Notes under the pieces: model-generated
Seen by the model: only the letters and a program-made list of their open reading frames with translations
What the model was told of the DNA's origin: nothing
Databases searched by the model: none
Made by a program: the position numbers and the translations under genes
In this document: positions 23,101-38,100 of the stretch, piece by piece
Position numbering within the stretch: the first letter of the stretch is position 1
How the letters are laid out: every line of letters begins with the position of its first letter
Assembly: GCA_949825045.1 (NCBI GenBank)
Contig: OX463818.1
Coordinates: 36,472,906-36,536,905 of the forward strand
Direction: 5' to 3'
DNA: 64,000 nt
Source of the DNA: Argyresthia goedartella
Taxonomy: Eukaryota; Arthropoda; Insecta; Lepidoptera; Argyresthiidae

Positions 23101-26100
23101 ACGAGGCGCGCGTGGTGCAGCGGCGGCCGCGGCACCCGCTCGCTCAACACCTCCACCTGCACGCGGCTCAGTCGGCTGCGGAGTAGTGTTACACGATGTA
23201 GGCGATAGATGGCGATTAAGCTCAGTAAGCGTTAGATTCTAAATTCGATAGATGGCGTTACTGGGCTCAATTAAGGTTTTCATATAAACCTACATCTCAT
23301 TGAGTTCGACATACATGAGGAATTTAAGAACCTGGAGTTCAAAGGGTGGTCGCTAAAGACTCACCAATTCATTTTTTTTAACTGACTATGTTATAGAGTT
23401 GTATCGTTACCCATTATATAGATCAGCGATGGGCAGCCTCTTCCCTCCAGTGAGCAGCCTGGCTCGGTGCGTCGCGCGTGCCTTGATGTCGAGCGCCGCG
23501 TCCTCGTCCGCCGCCCCGCCTGACTCTCCCGCCTCGAGCACCTCGCAGAGCGCGCCGTACGGGGAGATGTACTGCTCGCTGCCACTGCAATATCCACTTT
23601 CATGTTAGTAAAGCTTTTAGGAGCCGAACAGCGTTTGTGGAACAATACGGCCGGGGAGTGCCTAGTGAGACACCATAACAGTTACGGCCTACATATCAGG
23701 TTTCACAATTTAGATTTTCTCCTGGGATGATGCCGCCCTGTATTGTTAAGACCTCTATACTACGTATCTAACTTGCAACTTCACAGGTGAGGGAGTTTTT
23801 CAGTTTCATACTAACACTAGTCAGCCAGGATACACATAGACGTAGACGTTTATTTACAAAAAAAACACAAGTACACCAACAGGAAAATTTCAAAGAAAAC
23901 AAGTATTCAATACAAAATAAGAAGAATAGACAATGCACGCATGTTTCGTTAGTGAAATGGCTTCAACTCAGCATGTGACTGCAGTAGAGCTGCAGCGCTG
24001 ATTTTCAGTCCAATAGCGTTTTATTAAGCAGATATTGGCGGTGACTTCTCTGCTGGTAGACATTTTGGCGAGAAATTGGAAGCTTGGTGGTCAGGATATA
24101 CGAATCGTAAAAGAAAAGGAAAGGAAAGGGAGTAGGATTTTACTTGTCACTACTGAATAGTGAATCGCAGTTAAGAATGCAAAATTGCAATCACTTACTG
24201 AGGCTGTGGGAGTTTGGCTCCCAACATTTGTGGATTTCAATGTGTAGTGGACATTACTGAAACAATTTTCATAAACAGATGTATTTCAAAAATATGCATT
24301 TTATTTATTTTCCATCTTACATATTTTTAATAAATAATAACGAAAGTTGTTCCACTACATATCGCAATCTTTCAAAGAACACTAAAAAACGTTTTTAAAA
24401 GTCGGGTGCCAAGTTCACACGGCTACTTACTCAGGCCACAGCAGCACAAACAGCCTGTCAGTGTCCGCGACCATCTGGAACAGCTGCTTGTCTGCCGCGT
24501 CTGTGAGATGCAGCGGCACCGCCTCGCCGGGGAACACTGCCCCGCGCACACCCCGCGCCGCCACCGCGCCCGCCCAGCCTGCGCACACGCGTGCCGCCAC
24601 GCCGCCGCGCACCGCCGACAGCGTGCTGCCCATGTACTGTGATGTTAGCAAACATTAAACACTGCAATTGCATCTATTTCATTTGTGTATTTGTGGGTAC
24701 TTGTGAAATACACTACTACACTACTACTAGTCTGACATAACGTCAGCCTTTCTGATACTGTGCGCTGAGTACTGAAAGGTGTAATTGTGAGTATGTTACT
24801 GGGCGGAGAGGCAAATAACTGTTAATTCCAGTAAATAATAGCGTTTTCAATGTACTGAAACAATAATTTTGTGCAGAAATGAAAAAAAGTGTTAAATAAA
24901 ATGAATAAGGTCTGTTTGATGTGGCACATGGCTCTGGAAAAATTACAGTGAGCGATTTGGTTTCTCCTAAAAATCCCGAGAATGTTCTACAAACAGCGAA
25001 TTTGTTGGCAGTTTGTGGCCCTGACCTGTGTGTATCACCTTGAAAAAATAAGTGAGTTTACCTACTCAACCATCAATCAAAAATTGACGAATCATTTTCA
25101 CCCAGAACCAAATGAAATTGTTCAGTTAGATAAATGTCACGACAAGACGGGGAAAGAATGCGCGATTACTGTACCTACCGATCCTCAATTACTGCAGCAA
25201 TAACAGTTCAGCAGTCACAGGTATGCGGAAATATTTCATCGCGTACTTATGTCTTATTTACGTCATTTATAACATGTACATACCTCTAGTATATAAGGAT
25301 TGCATTCCATACAAATAGACATTTACTATGCATATAGTGACAAGCCTATTATTCCGACTCCCGTCGTCGGTTGCCCCCCTGTAGGCAAAGTGGTGACCCT
25401 ACAGTGAACATCGAGCAACCTTTGGTAATATTTTCGTCGAAATTAAGAAACAAGCTGGATTCGCCTTCAAGTTTGTTTCCGCAGATGTTGGAGATTTAGG
25501 CGCCAAGAAGTCTGCATCGTCAAGTTGCCGATATGTCGGTGAAATAGTTCATGCCTATAATGTAATAATAAAATAGTAATATGATAGTTTATTTTGTTGA
25601 AACCAATTTTTGTTGAAAGTGTTTATTGAGTTGAGATACACAACATATATTTTTTGTAGATTTTTCACTCTCTTACTTTAAAAGTTAGAGCGGGAGGGGG
25701 ACACACATTTTTCCAATTTGGAAGAAAATTCTGTCTCTCTCTAACGAGTTACTTTGAGGAAAAACGGTTTCAAGAACCTCAACGTCATTTTTAAAAACCC
25801 ATCTATAGACACCCCATACATATTGATAGGTTTGATAAAAAAAATATTTTTTGGTTTCAGTTCCATGTAACTATATGCCCCCTTTAATTATTTTAATTTT
25901 TGTATAAATATCGTAAAGCGGTTCACAGAATACATCTACATGCCGAGTTCCAACTGTGTAGTCCTCAATGTTTCTGCATAAAGTTGCTGTGACATACAGA
26001 CGGACGGCCAGACAGACAGCCTTGACGAAACTATAAGGGTTCCTTGTTTCTCTACGGAACCCTAAAAATGATAGTTTCGTACTTGAAGCGATTTATGCCA

Positions 26101-29100
26101 ATTTGACATAAACTGCATCGATTTCATCTACTGGAGCTACCGATGAAGGCACTGTTGCATAAGCAAGAAATCAACGCAATATTCATATTCTTTATTGCAC
26201 AGAAATTTTAATGGTAAAAAAAACAAAAAAATATTAGCAAAGGCAAGCTTATCTCTAAAGAGAGGTTTTTACCAGCAAACCCAGACCGGACAGCAAAAGT
26301 TGTGCAACAGGTTAGTCCTAAGCTAAAACATAATAATATGATAAATTATGTACCTACATACTATATAAATAAATACAATAGCAAAAATATAAGTATATAT
26401 ATATCACACATATACTTAATTATATATACATATATAAAAGTACCTATCACGAAAGAGAAAGGAAATGCTCTTTTAAAAGTGAAAATTGAGGGACTATCTC
26501 TAATAGCGCAGGGAAGTGCGTTCCACAGTTGGATTACCCTTAGCATAAACGTGTGTTTATAAGCGAGGGTTATGCCGAGGAGTTAAAAGGAGAGACATCG
26601 TGTGGGATCTCCGGTTGGTATCCCTGGGGGAAAGAAACTCGAAACCTTCTCGGAGATATGTGAGGTAGCGGGGATTTCGCAAAATATTGAACAGATAAGA
26701 GATAATGTGCATATCACGACGAAGAAGGATCGGAAACCACCCCAACTCCTTGCGATACTGTGAGACATGGTCGTACTTGAGCCGCCCGAAGATAAACCGA
26801 ATCCCGAGGTTTTGAAGTCGTTCGAGTTTGTTCAGTTGTTCTTCGTTCGCACTGATCCAGCAAACATCCGCGTAGTCGATTAAAGATATCTGCATTTCCT
26901 CATGTTCGTGTTGGTAGACTAAGATAAGAATAAACTTCTTTATTCCAACATTACAGTTTACATTGGTATTTCTTTATATTCGCGACCGATGCCGCAAATT
27001 TTGCTTCTGCAGCCTTATGGCGTAACTCTCCGAAGTTCATAGCGTGTGTCTATGGTTCATCTCATGCTCATACAATTTTATCGATTGAGGGGTATCACCG
27101 AAGGCTTTTAGGCTTCATTCAATGAGCTTGGGTTTGGCCTCCATTATAATGCTACTTGCGTGATACCAATTTGACAGATGAAGCTGGTGCAAGGTGTCAA
27201 ACGTAAAAGTCTATGAAGTTGATAGCTCAGACGACTTACGCCATAAGGCTGCTGTAGCTCTGTAGTGGAATCTTTGTATTTCATGATTTTAGGGTTGCGT
27301 ACCCAAAGGGTAAAACGGGACCCTATTACTAAGACTCCGCTGTCCGTCCGTCTGTCACCAGGCTGTATCTCATGAACTGTGATAGTTAGACAGATGAAAT
27401 TTTCACAGATTATGTATTTCTGTTGCAAGAAATATACTAATAAAACAGAATAAAATTAACATTTAAAGGGGGCTCCCCTCCCATGCAACAGACATTATTT
27501 TTTTTGTCGTTTTTATATATAATGGAATATAATTATATAGAAAATTGGAACCCTTCGTGAGCGAGTCCGACTCGCACTTGGCCGTTTTTTTGTGTATTTA
27601 CTTGATACCCTCAGGCCCTCTGTTACCACCGGCGTTAGTCGCGATCCGTCCCAACTACTCTCGGTTTTTGAGAAGTTAAATATAGCGGATACATATATTC
27701 CTTCTGGCCCCATGCTAGGATACCCTATATCTATTCTTGATGTGTTCCGCGGCTCTCGTAATATATTTTGACCTTTTTGGACTAAACCTTGATTTCCGCT
27801 CTAAAGGATCAAGGTGCAATATTTTTATGTGGATCATGCATAAAACTCAGAAGTAAGGGTGCCAATATCAAAAGAGACCTTCATGCTTATCATTTGCCTA
27901 CCTCCACCAGTAATTTGCCCTTTTTCCTGGACTTTTTTCATCTTAAATAAGTCTTTTTATTTTAACAAATTAGTAAGAATAATTTTTTATGATTTTCTTA
28001 CAAAGTATGAAGAAGCTCAGCTGACGAGCGATATATTTAACGAGAATGCACTTGCGCTTTTTGTCTTACAGCGGCAGTATAAGGCTGGTATATATACGGG
28101 CGTCGGGCACGTATGTCCCGGTCCCGACTGCCGAGGGAGAGGCAGTTATGTACCCACATTGAACTTGTCAAATTGTTAGTCTGGTTATGTCAGCATTATA
28201 CCATGTGCTTAGTAACCTGTGTGTCGTGAGAACCAGAAACGACATTGTTACTAACATATTTCCCTTTCCTTGGACCTTTGCTGTAGAATAAAATCGAAAG
28301 AAAAATAGACATTTACTCTCTTACCTCCTATCATTTCAAGAACACCATTTTTAATACTGTTCAAATTCTGAATTATGACCAAACAGAAGAACTATTAATG
28401 ACTATAGATTAGGTGCTAAACATCAATCCGACCTCTTATATTTATTCCTGACGATAATAATATGTCTACTTTTTGTAATTGAATCTCTATTAATTTGTTT
28501 TGCACTCCTTGACATTATTCAATATTTTAAAGAGTATGTTACCAAAAAGCATATCAAGTGCCTGTAAACTCCTCACCACACACCCTCTCACACACACTCA
28601 CGATATTCAAAGAGTGTTCTCTCTTACACTCACCAAGGCCTTAAGCCTATGTAAATCTTGCTCTATTTTGTAGTTTATTTTACCTGATTTAGCTGTACTT
28701 GGTCTAATGAATAACAGGTCCTCATTTTTCGTAATGTATAGCACTTATACTGTAATTATTAGGAAGAGCGCTGAATCCTGAAATACAGGTTAACCACCTA
28801 GCTCAGGTTTAGATGTTTTCTGATTTTACTAGAGTTCAAATGATGCTTTACATGTATTAATTAAGCTCAAACATGTTCTAGTGTAATACCTCGTTATAAT
28901 AAATACAATTATTATTATTATTATATAAACATCCAGGACTCCGAGAATATTTTTCTGCCAAGAACATATCCTGAAAATTATTACTTCTGAGGCAGTACCG
29001 CCATGCATATGCAACAGATCAGGTTTGTACTCTACCTTAATTTATATGGCCCATAATTGTGAAACATATCGGCAGTGCTAAGAACCAAGTGTTATCACCA

Positions 29101-32100
29101 GAGGTCAGAATTAGGTAGAGTTATTTATGTACTTGCATCCAAATGATGATATTAATATGGATACTTCCGGGATTTCTAATGGACAATTCCGTGTGGCTAA
29201 TACTACAAATAAATAATAAAAACCTCAGAGATAGATAAGACAAATAAAACAATAGTTATTTGTGTCACAAGGGAGCAAAATGATGTATTTACGGCGAGGG
29301 CGGTACATTGAATCCAGAATGAAGGGAAGGATTCTACGATAGAATCCTGAGCGTAACGAAGGATTCAAGCGTTAACGCCCATCACGAAAATAATTTTGCT
29401 CCTGAGTGACACATACAACTTTTCACACCGACTAAGAGGAAAATTTATAATAAATGCTCTAAAAAAATGAAGTAACTTTACTTTGAATTATTCTTTCATC
29501 ACTTTTACAGTAATCGAACAACGTAAACAAAACTTTTTTTATAATGGCGGATTGTGAAGAATTAGTGAAAGGTCACCACAGATAAAATATTCCTGTGTAC
29601 TTTTACTAATGTGTAAAAATAATCGAATCGAATATTACAATGGTTTTGGATATCAATATTCATTATATCACAATAACAGTCATCGATAGTTTTGATTTCA
29701 GTAAAACATATAATTTATTGTGATATTTTTTTTAACATTGTAAAAGTTAAAACTTGAAATATGTTCGTTTTTAATCGACAACGTCATCGTAGTCGATTGT
29801 AATGTAATTTCATAATTACATTCGATTATTTTAATCTGTGTTCAATTGGCACATTGCGTAAATGCTACGTGCCAATGAATAAATTAAAAAAGTAGCTTGA
29901 ACAGAAAAGTAGCTCCCTCTCGACGTGGAGCAAAACTTACTTTTCCGAATGAAAAATGTGAAAAAATTATTAACATACCTACAATTTATATATATTGTAT
30001 AGTGAATTAATGTAAAAACATTAATTCACAATATAAATTATTAGTCTTAAGTCTTAAGCAAATTCTCATATATCCTAGGTTTGCTGGTAGAAATCTCTCT
30101 TTAGAGATAAGCTCGCCTTTGCTCATAAAATGTTTTGTTACCTTACTATTAAGATTTCTGTGCAATAAAGAATATATATATATATATATATCTCTCTCTC
30201 ATATATATCTATCAATATATTTTGCCTTTTTTATAAATACGAGCAAATAGTTTTGCTTCTAGCCTAGACTCGCTAGAAGCAAAACTATTGCTTTTGCTTA
30301 TTCAATCGGCCCATCACGATCATGTTCCTAGTGCGATTCATTCACAGTACCACTAAGATTTGAAGTGTTCACTTCCGACATTATTGTATAACTTTTATGA
30401 GAATTGAAGTATATAACCATTCGTTTTTCAATATTTTCTGGCTTCGATAAATTCCTCCGAACGGCTTCAATCCATTTGTACATTGAAAAAGATCGCTCTA
30501 CGTCAACTGAGGTGAGGTTAGCAAATTTATACACTTCCTCCCCTTCGTCATTAATGCAGGAAGAAATTGTTTCTGCTATATTTCTGATTGTGTCCAAATC
30601 AGGATTTCTATCCATGACTTTTTCCATTTTATCATCTAAGCTCTTGTGATTTGGCCATCTCAAAGCTAATCTCACCTCGCATTAAATATTTCAAATTATT
30701 CCATTACAGAAAGATCGGGATTCTGAAGTGCTGTCAAAGCTGTTGGTATAATTGAAAAATTTTCGTTAATACGAGACAAAACATCCTTTTAGGTTGTCAT
30801 TATTATTAAAAATGTTTAAAGCATTCTCTATTGGTTTTGCCTCTTGACTATTCAACACAGACAATACAGACTTAATTTCATCGAAATGCTTAGGGTAATA
30901 GAATGCTGCATCAAGCCAAGTACCCCATCTAGTAATTACAGGTGCAGGAGGTAAAAGTAAATCAGGACACATTTATATAAAGATTTTAATTCTTTTTGGT
31001 GCCTTCAAAGACTTTTTTCAAATTTGAAATTAAACTGTCAAAATTAGGGTTCTCTTTTCTAATCTGCCCCACAACAAGATTTAGAGCATGGGCTAAACAT
31101 GTGAAAACCAATATTTTTGGAAGAGTTGTTTTTAACATTCTACCAGCAGATATCATATATGCCACACTGTCTGTACGTAACATTCTAACATTGTCTACTT
31201 TCCTCTCAAATGAACTTTCCCACATATTTTTTAAAGAATCTTGAATAAATTGTGATATAGTTGTTCCATTTACAGTATTTAGCATTTTACATACCACAAA
31301 GTAAGGCCGATGGCACCTACTAGGTTCTAATGGTCTAATCAACAAATGTACGACAGATCAACCTAAGAAATCCGTAGTTTCTTCTACTGAAAATCATAGT
31401 TTTTTATCTACAATCTTACTTTGCATCTCTTATACTTTGATTTTAAAAAGCTGATCCAGGTAAAGTATCTCAATAAGGATTTACTAGGTACCTAGTTTAA
31501 TATTTTTGCAATTGCAACACATGTACTTTTGAAAAAATATTTTAAATGCATTGTTGCCCAGTTGGGACCATGGTATGTTACAAAGAATCATAAATTCGAT
31601 TAAGACGAAGAAAAATTCTAAAGGAGTGTGGTGTTCTTTCTTCGTGCCTTTATGTACTGCTCCTTCTACATGTCTTTTGACATGTAGAAGGAGTGACGAT
31701 ATGGTGGCTTTTTTAGTGTTGCTTCCATGTGCTTGCTCCAACTTAATTTGTGGCCGTCTTTTGGTAGTGTTAGTGTTTTATTAAAGAGTGTTCAGGCTTC
31801 TCGGCACCCAATGACCTCGCAGGGGCCCATAGCTACGAGGTAGCGTAGCTATCAGATGCCAAGAAGTGTGAACGTCGGCGATTCACCGAGCTAATACTTA
31901 TGAATCTATCTGACCTGGTCTGTGCTTCGTTCCCGTCAAACTCCTGTCTCTCTGCAAGGCCTGGGTGCACCCTAGGCTCTTCTTGGTAGACAGGTTCTTC
32001 AGCCAACCAGGTATGGGTGGCAGGCCAGCTTCGACGAGCACAGTGTTCCAACACAGGTTATGTTACGTGGGAAAAACCAATCGGCCACGTAAATGCGAAC

Positions 32101-35100
32101 TTTATCTGGTTCGGGGAACCACAATACACTCAGCTATATAGACAATCCTGAGGGGAACCCGAATACATTCCAGATGGCTTACGATTTAATTTCAATACCC
32201 TATACCAATACGCGTTCCATTGCGAGGGCTTTCGTCTGTCAGTTGTCAAAAAACTGCAAGGTTGGCAGCAACGTCAAATTCAAAATGGCCGTTCCGAAAC
32301 CATCGATCGAATATCGATTTGGAATCGAACAATCACCCGCCCGGACAGGCACCCACCTGTCCCCTAATCTACGGGCAGCCGAGACAACGTTGCTACCGCT
32401 CGTTTTAGAAACGAGCCTCCTACTAGAACCTCCGCAGACCGGGGGGTCCCGTCCTTGCCAGGGAACAAGTTAACAATGCGCCCCCTGCGCCAACGTAGTG
32501 GCGGTAGGTTAGCATCCTTAACCAGAACGAGGTCACCAACACTAGGGGGGCTGGTTTTGTCAGTCCACTTAAGGCGCTGTTGTAAGATATGCAGATACTC
32601 GAGCGACCAACGCTTCCAGAAATTCTGAGTAAACTGCTGCAACATCTGATACCTTGACAACCGATACAATTTCACTCCCTCGAAGGGGTGCTCGGGCAAC
32701 GCGTTAAGTGGCTGTCCTATCAAGAAATGGCCTGGGGTCAGAGCCTCCAGGTCATTTGGATCCGAGCTGAGCGGACACAACGGTCGCGAATTGAGAACGG
32801 CCTCGATCTTACAAAACAATGTCGCGAGCTCCTCAAAAGTCAGCGCGGTCTGACCTACTATACGCCCCAAGTGCGTCTTAGCTGACTTAACTACGGCCTC
32901 AAAAATCCCACCCCAGTGGGGGCAACTCGGTGGGCTGAAGGTCCACTGTATACCCCGACGGGAGAGGGCCGTTCCAATATCCACTTTATTTACATTCAAA
33001 AAGTTGACTATCTCTCGTAAGTATCGTTCCGCACCGACGTAGTTAGTGCCGTTATCAGAGCGGATCAAAGTTGGAAGTCCCCTTCGAGAAACAAACCTAT
33101 CCAAACAAGCAATGAAAGCCTCTGTCGAGAGATCAGCAACGAGCTCGAGGTGTACCGCCTTGGTGGATAAACAAACAAACACACATGAGCTATACCGGTC
33201 CAGCAGAAACCCGGCGTCAGGGTCCTCAGCCTTCTGGGTAACATGCACGGCCGCTCTGGGGCCATGATCCGAAGATACTACTACATGGCTGTGGGGCCAG
33301 TCCGATTCTCTCCTGGCAAGCCAGGGTGGTCCCCACCACAAATGGTGTCTAACGAGTTCAGGAGCCCGACATCCCCTGGATGCACAATCAGACGGGTTCA
33401 ATTCTCCTGGTACATGTCTCCAGGTCAGTGGGACCTCAGACGACACAATCTGGGAGACACGGTTCGCAACAAAAACCTCTAAGTTATGGACCGAAGCCTT
33501 CAGCCAGCACAAAACAATCTGGCTGTCCGTCCACGCGTACACCGTATCCTCCAAAACCACTGACCCACGCAACACTGTTAGAGTGTGATTCAAAAGTTTG
33601 GTCAAAAGAGCAGCCCCGGACAGTTCCAGTTTTGGAATCGTCATCCTTGTCCGAATAGGCGCTACCTTGCTTTTTGCCAAAACCAAACGCACGTCGACCT
33701 CCCCGGTGGAGGTGACGGTTCGCAAATAAACCGCTGCCGCAAACCCTCGTTCAGAGGCATCACAAAACCCGTGAAGGGTTGCCCTGTAATCCCCAGCAGG
33801 GACCAATTTCCTCGGCAGCGATACATTATTTATATTGAGGCCCAACCATTTTGCTAAATCGTTCGATACAATGCAGCCCTGAGCTCCAGAATCTAATAGG
33901 GCGCGAACGTATGTTGGGTTGCCCGCCAAATCCCAAACAAGCACAGAGGCGATCGGTAACACCACCGTCTCCGGTTGGGGGGCAACAAATTGTTGGGCCG
34001 CAAATTCCTAGCGAGGGCCCCCGGGGCCCCACTGTGCCTGTAACCGATCAGGTAGGCAGCTATACGCCAGAGGGTCCCATTGTACAAATGGCCCACGCGC
34101 CGGTTCCATTGCCACCCTACGACGCCCCCCGAAGGGGGGTGGGCGTGAATTCAACCGTGGCCGCTCCATGAGCGGGGGGGACATCACATGCGACCGACGA
34201 GGACGAGGCGACGAGCGGGGCGACAACTGAGGCGGCGTCCGAACCGCATCCGCATAGCTCGAAGGTGTCCCATGCCACCCGCCCGTTACGGCCTGCTCAA
34301 CATACCCAATGTCCCGCTGAGTCGGATGCTGAGTCGCAACCGAAAACTCAGGGCCCCCCATGTGATGACCCTGAGTGCGGCCCTGCACCCCTGGGTGGCT
34401 GCGTGCTTGTGGCCCCATTGCCCGCTGAGTCGGATGCTGAGTCGCAACCGAAAACTCAGGGCCCCCCATGTGATGACCCTGAGTGCGGCCCTGCACCCTA
34501 GTACCGCCCTGTGCACGTGGGGACGTTGGCTCCTGAGTTGCGCTCCGAGTCGCAAACGAATTCTCAGGGCCCCATGCCGTGTCACCCTGGGTACGGCCCT
34601 GTGGTGCCTGTTGGCCGGACCGGTTCATGCACAACAGATTGTTGTGGGCCCCACCACAATATCCGCACAATTTTGTGCGCGTGCAGTCCCTAGCCATGTG
34701 TGGCCCGAGGCACAGGAAACACCAGCTCCGCTGCTTGGCCATCCGGCGCCGTCCCTCAACCCTAAGTTCCCCGAACTTATTGCAATTGGCCACAGCATGG
34801 CCAATCTGCCTACAACATGGGCAGGTCTCACTATGTGGGGTCAATGCACTCACAGTCCCATCCGGCGCCGGTTGGTGCGGTCCTTCCTCGTCGGAGGGCC
34901 CCTACTCACAGCGCTCCCGGCAGCTCTCTGTGGCTCCGAAGGATGGGTGACCGTCAACCCCAAATTCTCTGCCCGTCGAGCCTCCTCTTCCAAGAATCCG
35001 ACCAAGTCGGAGAAGGCGGGCAGGTCCTCGGCCGACCTCCCGTGAGACTGTTCGAAACGAGTCTGCACGTCAGCGGGTAGGCGGGAAAGTACAATGTACA

Positions 35101-38100
35101 GCAGTAGGTACGACCATTCACCAACCGGAAGTCCAAGATTCTCTAGGGCCTTGGTGACGGACAACAACGGGTTCAAAACCTCCGTCTGTATGGCCCCGAC
35201 CTTGTTCACAACCGGGATACTAAACAAACGGTTCAGTTGGGCATCGGCCAACCTCCGTTTGTTATGGTAACGTCTGACCAACAATTGTCTGGCCGTTTCA
35301 TAGTTACCCTCCGTAACTGTCAAATGAGCGACCAGCTCCCTAGGCTCACCCCTTAATGCTGCCACCAGCTGAGCCATCTTGACAGACTTGGTAATGTCCG
35401 ATCGCAAGTGCACCAAACTGTCGAACAGATTGATGAAGCTCATCCATTCTCCGGACACGCCGTCAAAGGTAGGCATAGTTATGGCCGGTAACCTGGACCC
35501 CGAACCCTGAAGCGGCAGAGGTGCTTCAATGTCACCACCATGGCTGGACTCGCGCTGTCTACGTATGTCCGCAGCCTTCTGCGTGATAGCAGCTGCCATC
35601 TCCATACATTTGTCGACATCCCCTAGCAACCGTGACAGCCTGTCAGGTGCGCAACCATCAACTGATTCCGCCTGCGCGGACAATTCGAGCACCCTGTTGT
35701 AACGTTCCTTAACGTCCATAGACCGCTCCAATACCACATCATGCCTATCTAAACGGTCTATCAGACCGTGTGCGGAGGAAAACCATCTGAGTTCCTTAGA
35801 AACACCCTTCTGGATTTCAGATAACGACATGATCGGAACGATACTTACTCACAATTTGCAGTAACTCAATTTTATTGGACCCTCCAGTCTATAACCCAAA
35901 CGAGGGAACCCTAAACCACAACTTAAACAATGCTGTTTTCCTTAAACAATAGGAACCGAGTTTTATATCTATATAAATTCTGTAAATAACAATTTAGTTT
36001 CCCTTTATCACTACAACACACACAGATAGTCAATATTAGTTCAAGTTATAAATTGCTATAACTGAAAACAATGTAATAGCCTGCTATCAATAGATGTAAC
36101 TACCTATGTTAACCAAACATTCATTAGCATTACTAGACCACTAATAGATTGACTAACTGGTAATTCAATTCAATATATGTCTATCTACTACCAGCAATAG
36201 ACCTATAGCTTACAATACTACCAATCTATGTGGATACAGGAACAACACCAAGTTAGCTAATAACCGCCTATACCTACAGATTGATAGTCCCAAATCGTGG
36301 GTTCCTGGAGCCCTTGACGGCTGCAAATCTCAGGAAACCACGCTCTTGCTACCAAAATGTTCAGGCCTCTCGGCACCCAATGACCTCGCAGGGGCCCATC
36401 AGCTACGAGGTAGCGTAGCGATCAGATGCCAAGAAGCTGTGAACTTCGGCGTTTCACCGAGCTAATACTTATGAATCTATCTGACCTGGTCTGTGCTTCG
36501 TTCCCGTCAAACTCCTGTCTCTCTGCAAGGCCTGGGTGCACCCTAGGCTCTTCTTGGTAGACAGGTTCTTCAGCCAACCAGGTATGGCTGGCAGGCCAGC
36601 TTCGACGAGCACAGTGTTCCAACACAGGTTATGTTACGTGGGAAAAACCAATCGGCCACGTAAATGCGAACTTTATCTGGTTCGGGGAACCACAATACAC
36701 TCAGCTATATAGACAATCCTGAGGGGAACCCGAATACATTCCAGATGGCTTACGATTTAATTTCAATACCCTATACCAATACGCGTTCCATTGCGAGGGC
36801 TTTCGTCTGTCAGTTGTCAAAAAACTGCAAGGTTGGCAGCAACGTCAAATTCAAAATGGCCGTTCCGAAACCATCGATCGAATATCGATTTGGAATCGAA
36901 CAAAGAGTTTGGGCAGCCTGTAACTGCCGTGGTTTATCTTTTTTGTAAATAGTACCATCTCGGTTTTGCGGGGTTAACTGAGACTTCGTTATTTTTGCAC
37001 CATGTTTCGATGTACCGTAGTGTTAATTACATGCGGTCAAATATTGTGTATATAAAAACGCCCTTCACGAGTATTGTCACGTCATCGGCGTATGCTATTG
37101 AGTAGAATCCTCTTGTGTTTAGTTGTGTCACCAGGTCGTTAGCTACTAGTACCCACAGTAGTGGTGATAGCACACCCCCCTGTGGACAGCCATAGACATA
37201 TACATAGACATAGACATCATTTATTAATAATATTCATTACAAGTCGTGCAAGGTAAAATAAATTATACATGAAATCATAGTGTACACAGGATTCATAAAA
37301 TTATTACAATATCTTAATTATTATGTCATAAAATTGATTGATTTAAATTCAATAAATTATAAATTACCATGTTATTGGAAATACATTAAATTATAATAAA
37401 AATAAAAAAAATATGAAATTAAATAAATAAATTACGCTTTAAATATAATATAAAAATAAAATTACGCTAAAAATATAGGTATGTCAAACATGTGTTTGAG
37501 CACATACTCATTATAGTAACGGTGTCATCGTTCTGATAAATGACTAACATTTAGTTTTAGAAATTCATCGTAGCTGTATGTATAGGGTCTTCACGGTAAG
37601 CCATCCTTTCAACCTCAGTTTAAAGATGGGCATTCTCGGTGCACCAGTGATAGCTTCAGGTAACTTGTTGTAGACTACCGGACCCATAACATGGATCGTG
37701 TTGCTTGTTTTAGCAAGCTTGTGCTATTAAGCACAAGCTTGCTAAAACAAGCAACAGCTTGTTGGAGCTGCGTATCTCATATTTATGCCATTCTCCAAGT
37801 CGTTTGTATTGGTCTATATTCTCACGCACATAAATGGCCACTTAGAAAATCAGAAGGCTAGGTAGTGTGAGAATTCGTAAATGTTTGAAGTGCGGTCTCG
37901 CAGCCCTTGGCCACTTTGCATTTGATTTTATCGCTGATTTCCAGAGAGATTATTCTTGATTCCAGCATTTTTGTTATCCAGGTTATCATGTTAGGGTTGG
38001 TGCCTAGTTGCTCCAATCTAGTTCTGATGCTACTGAAGTTTGTTTTATCAAGAGCTCCTTCGATGTCTATAAATACCGCCAGGCACGACTGTTGGCTTAG

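Larger units (their letters stand above)
31789..36902 (-). mobile_element. BEL/Pao LTR retrotransposon with internal deletions
   Basis: Two LTRs (31789-32331 and 36358-36902), both starting TG and ending CA, are flanked by the 5-base target duplication AAGAG at 31784-31788 and 36903-36907. The LTRs differ by about five substitutions and two single-base indels, so the insertion is recent. Read on the minus strand it has a Gag ORF, a zinc-knuckle segment, and a short Pol that keeps protease, RNase H and part of integrase but no reverse transcriptase. It sits inside an R1-like LINE, whose frame is restored when the element is removed. Confidence 0.93.

Noticed and set aside
24982..25203. 73-codon plus-strand frame in intron 2
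   Set aside because: No motif or family resemblance; length is expected by chance.
31484..31741. 85-codon frame as a single hAT N-terminus
   Set aside because: Its first third is a wrong-frame reading of the R1-like LINE tail; only the part after about 31690 is hAT-like.
33046..35080. Several plus-strand frames of 60-285 codons
   Set aside because: They are antisense to the BEL Gag and Pol frames and have no motifs of their own.
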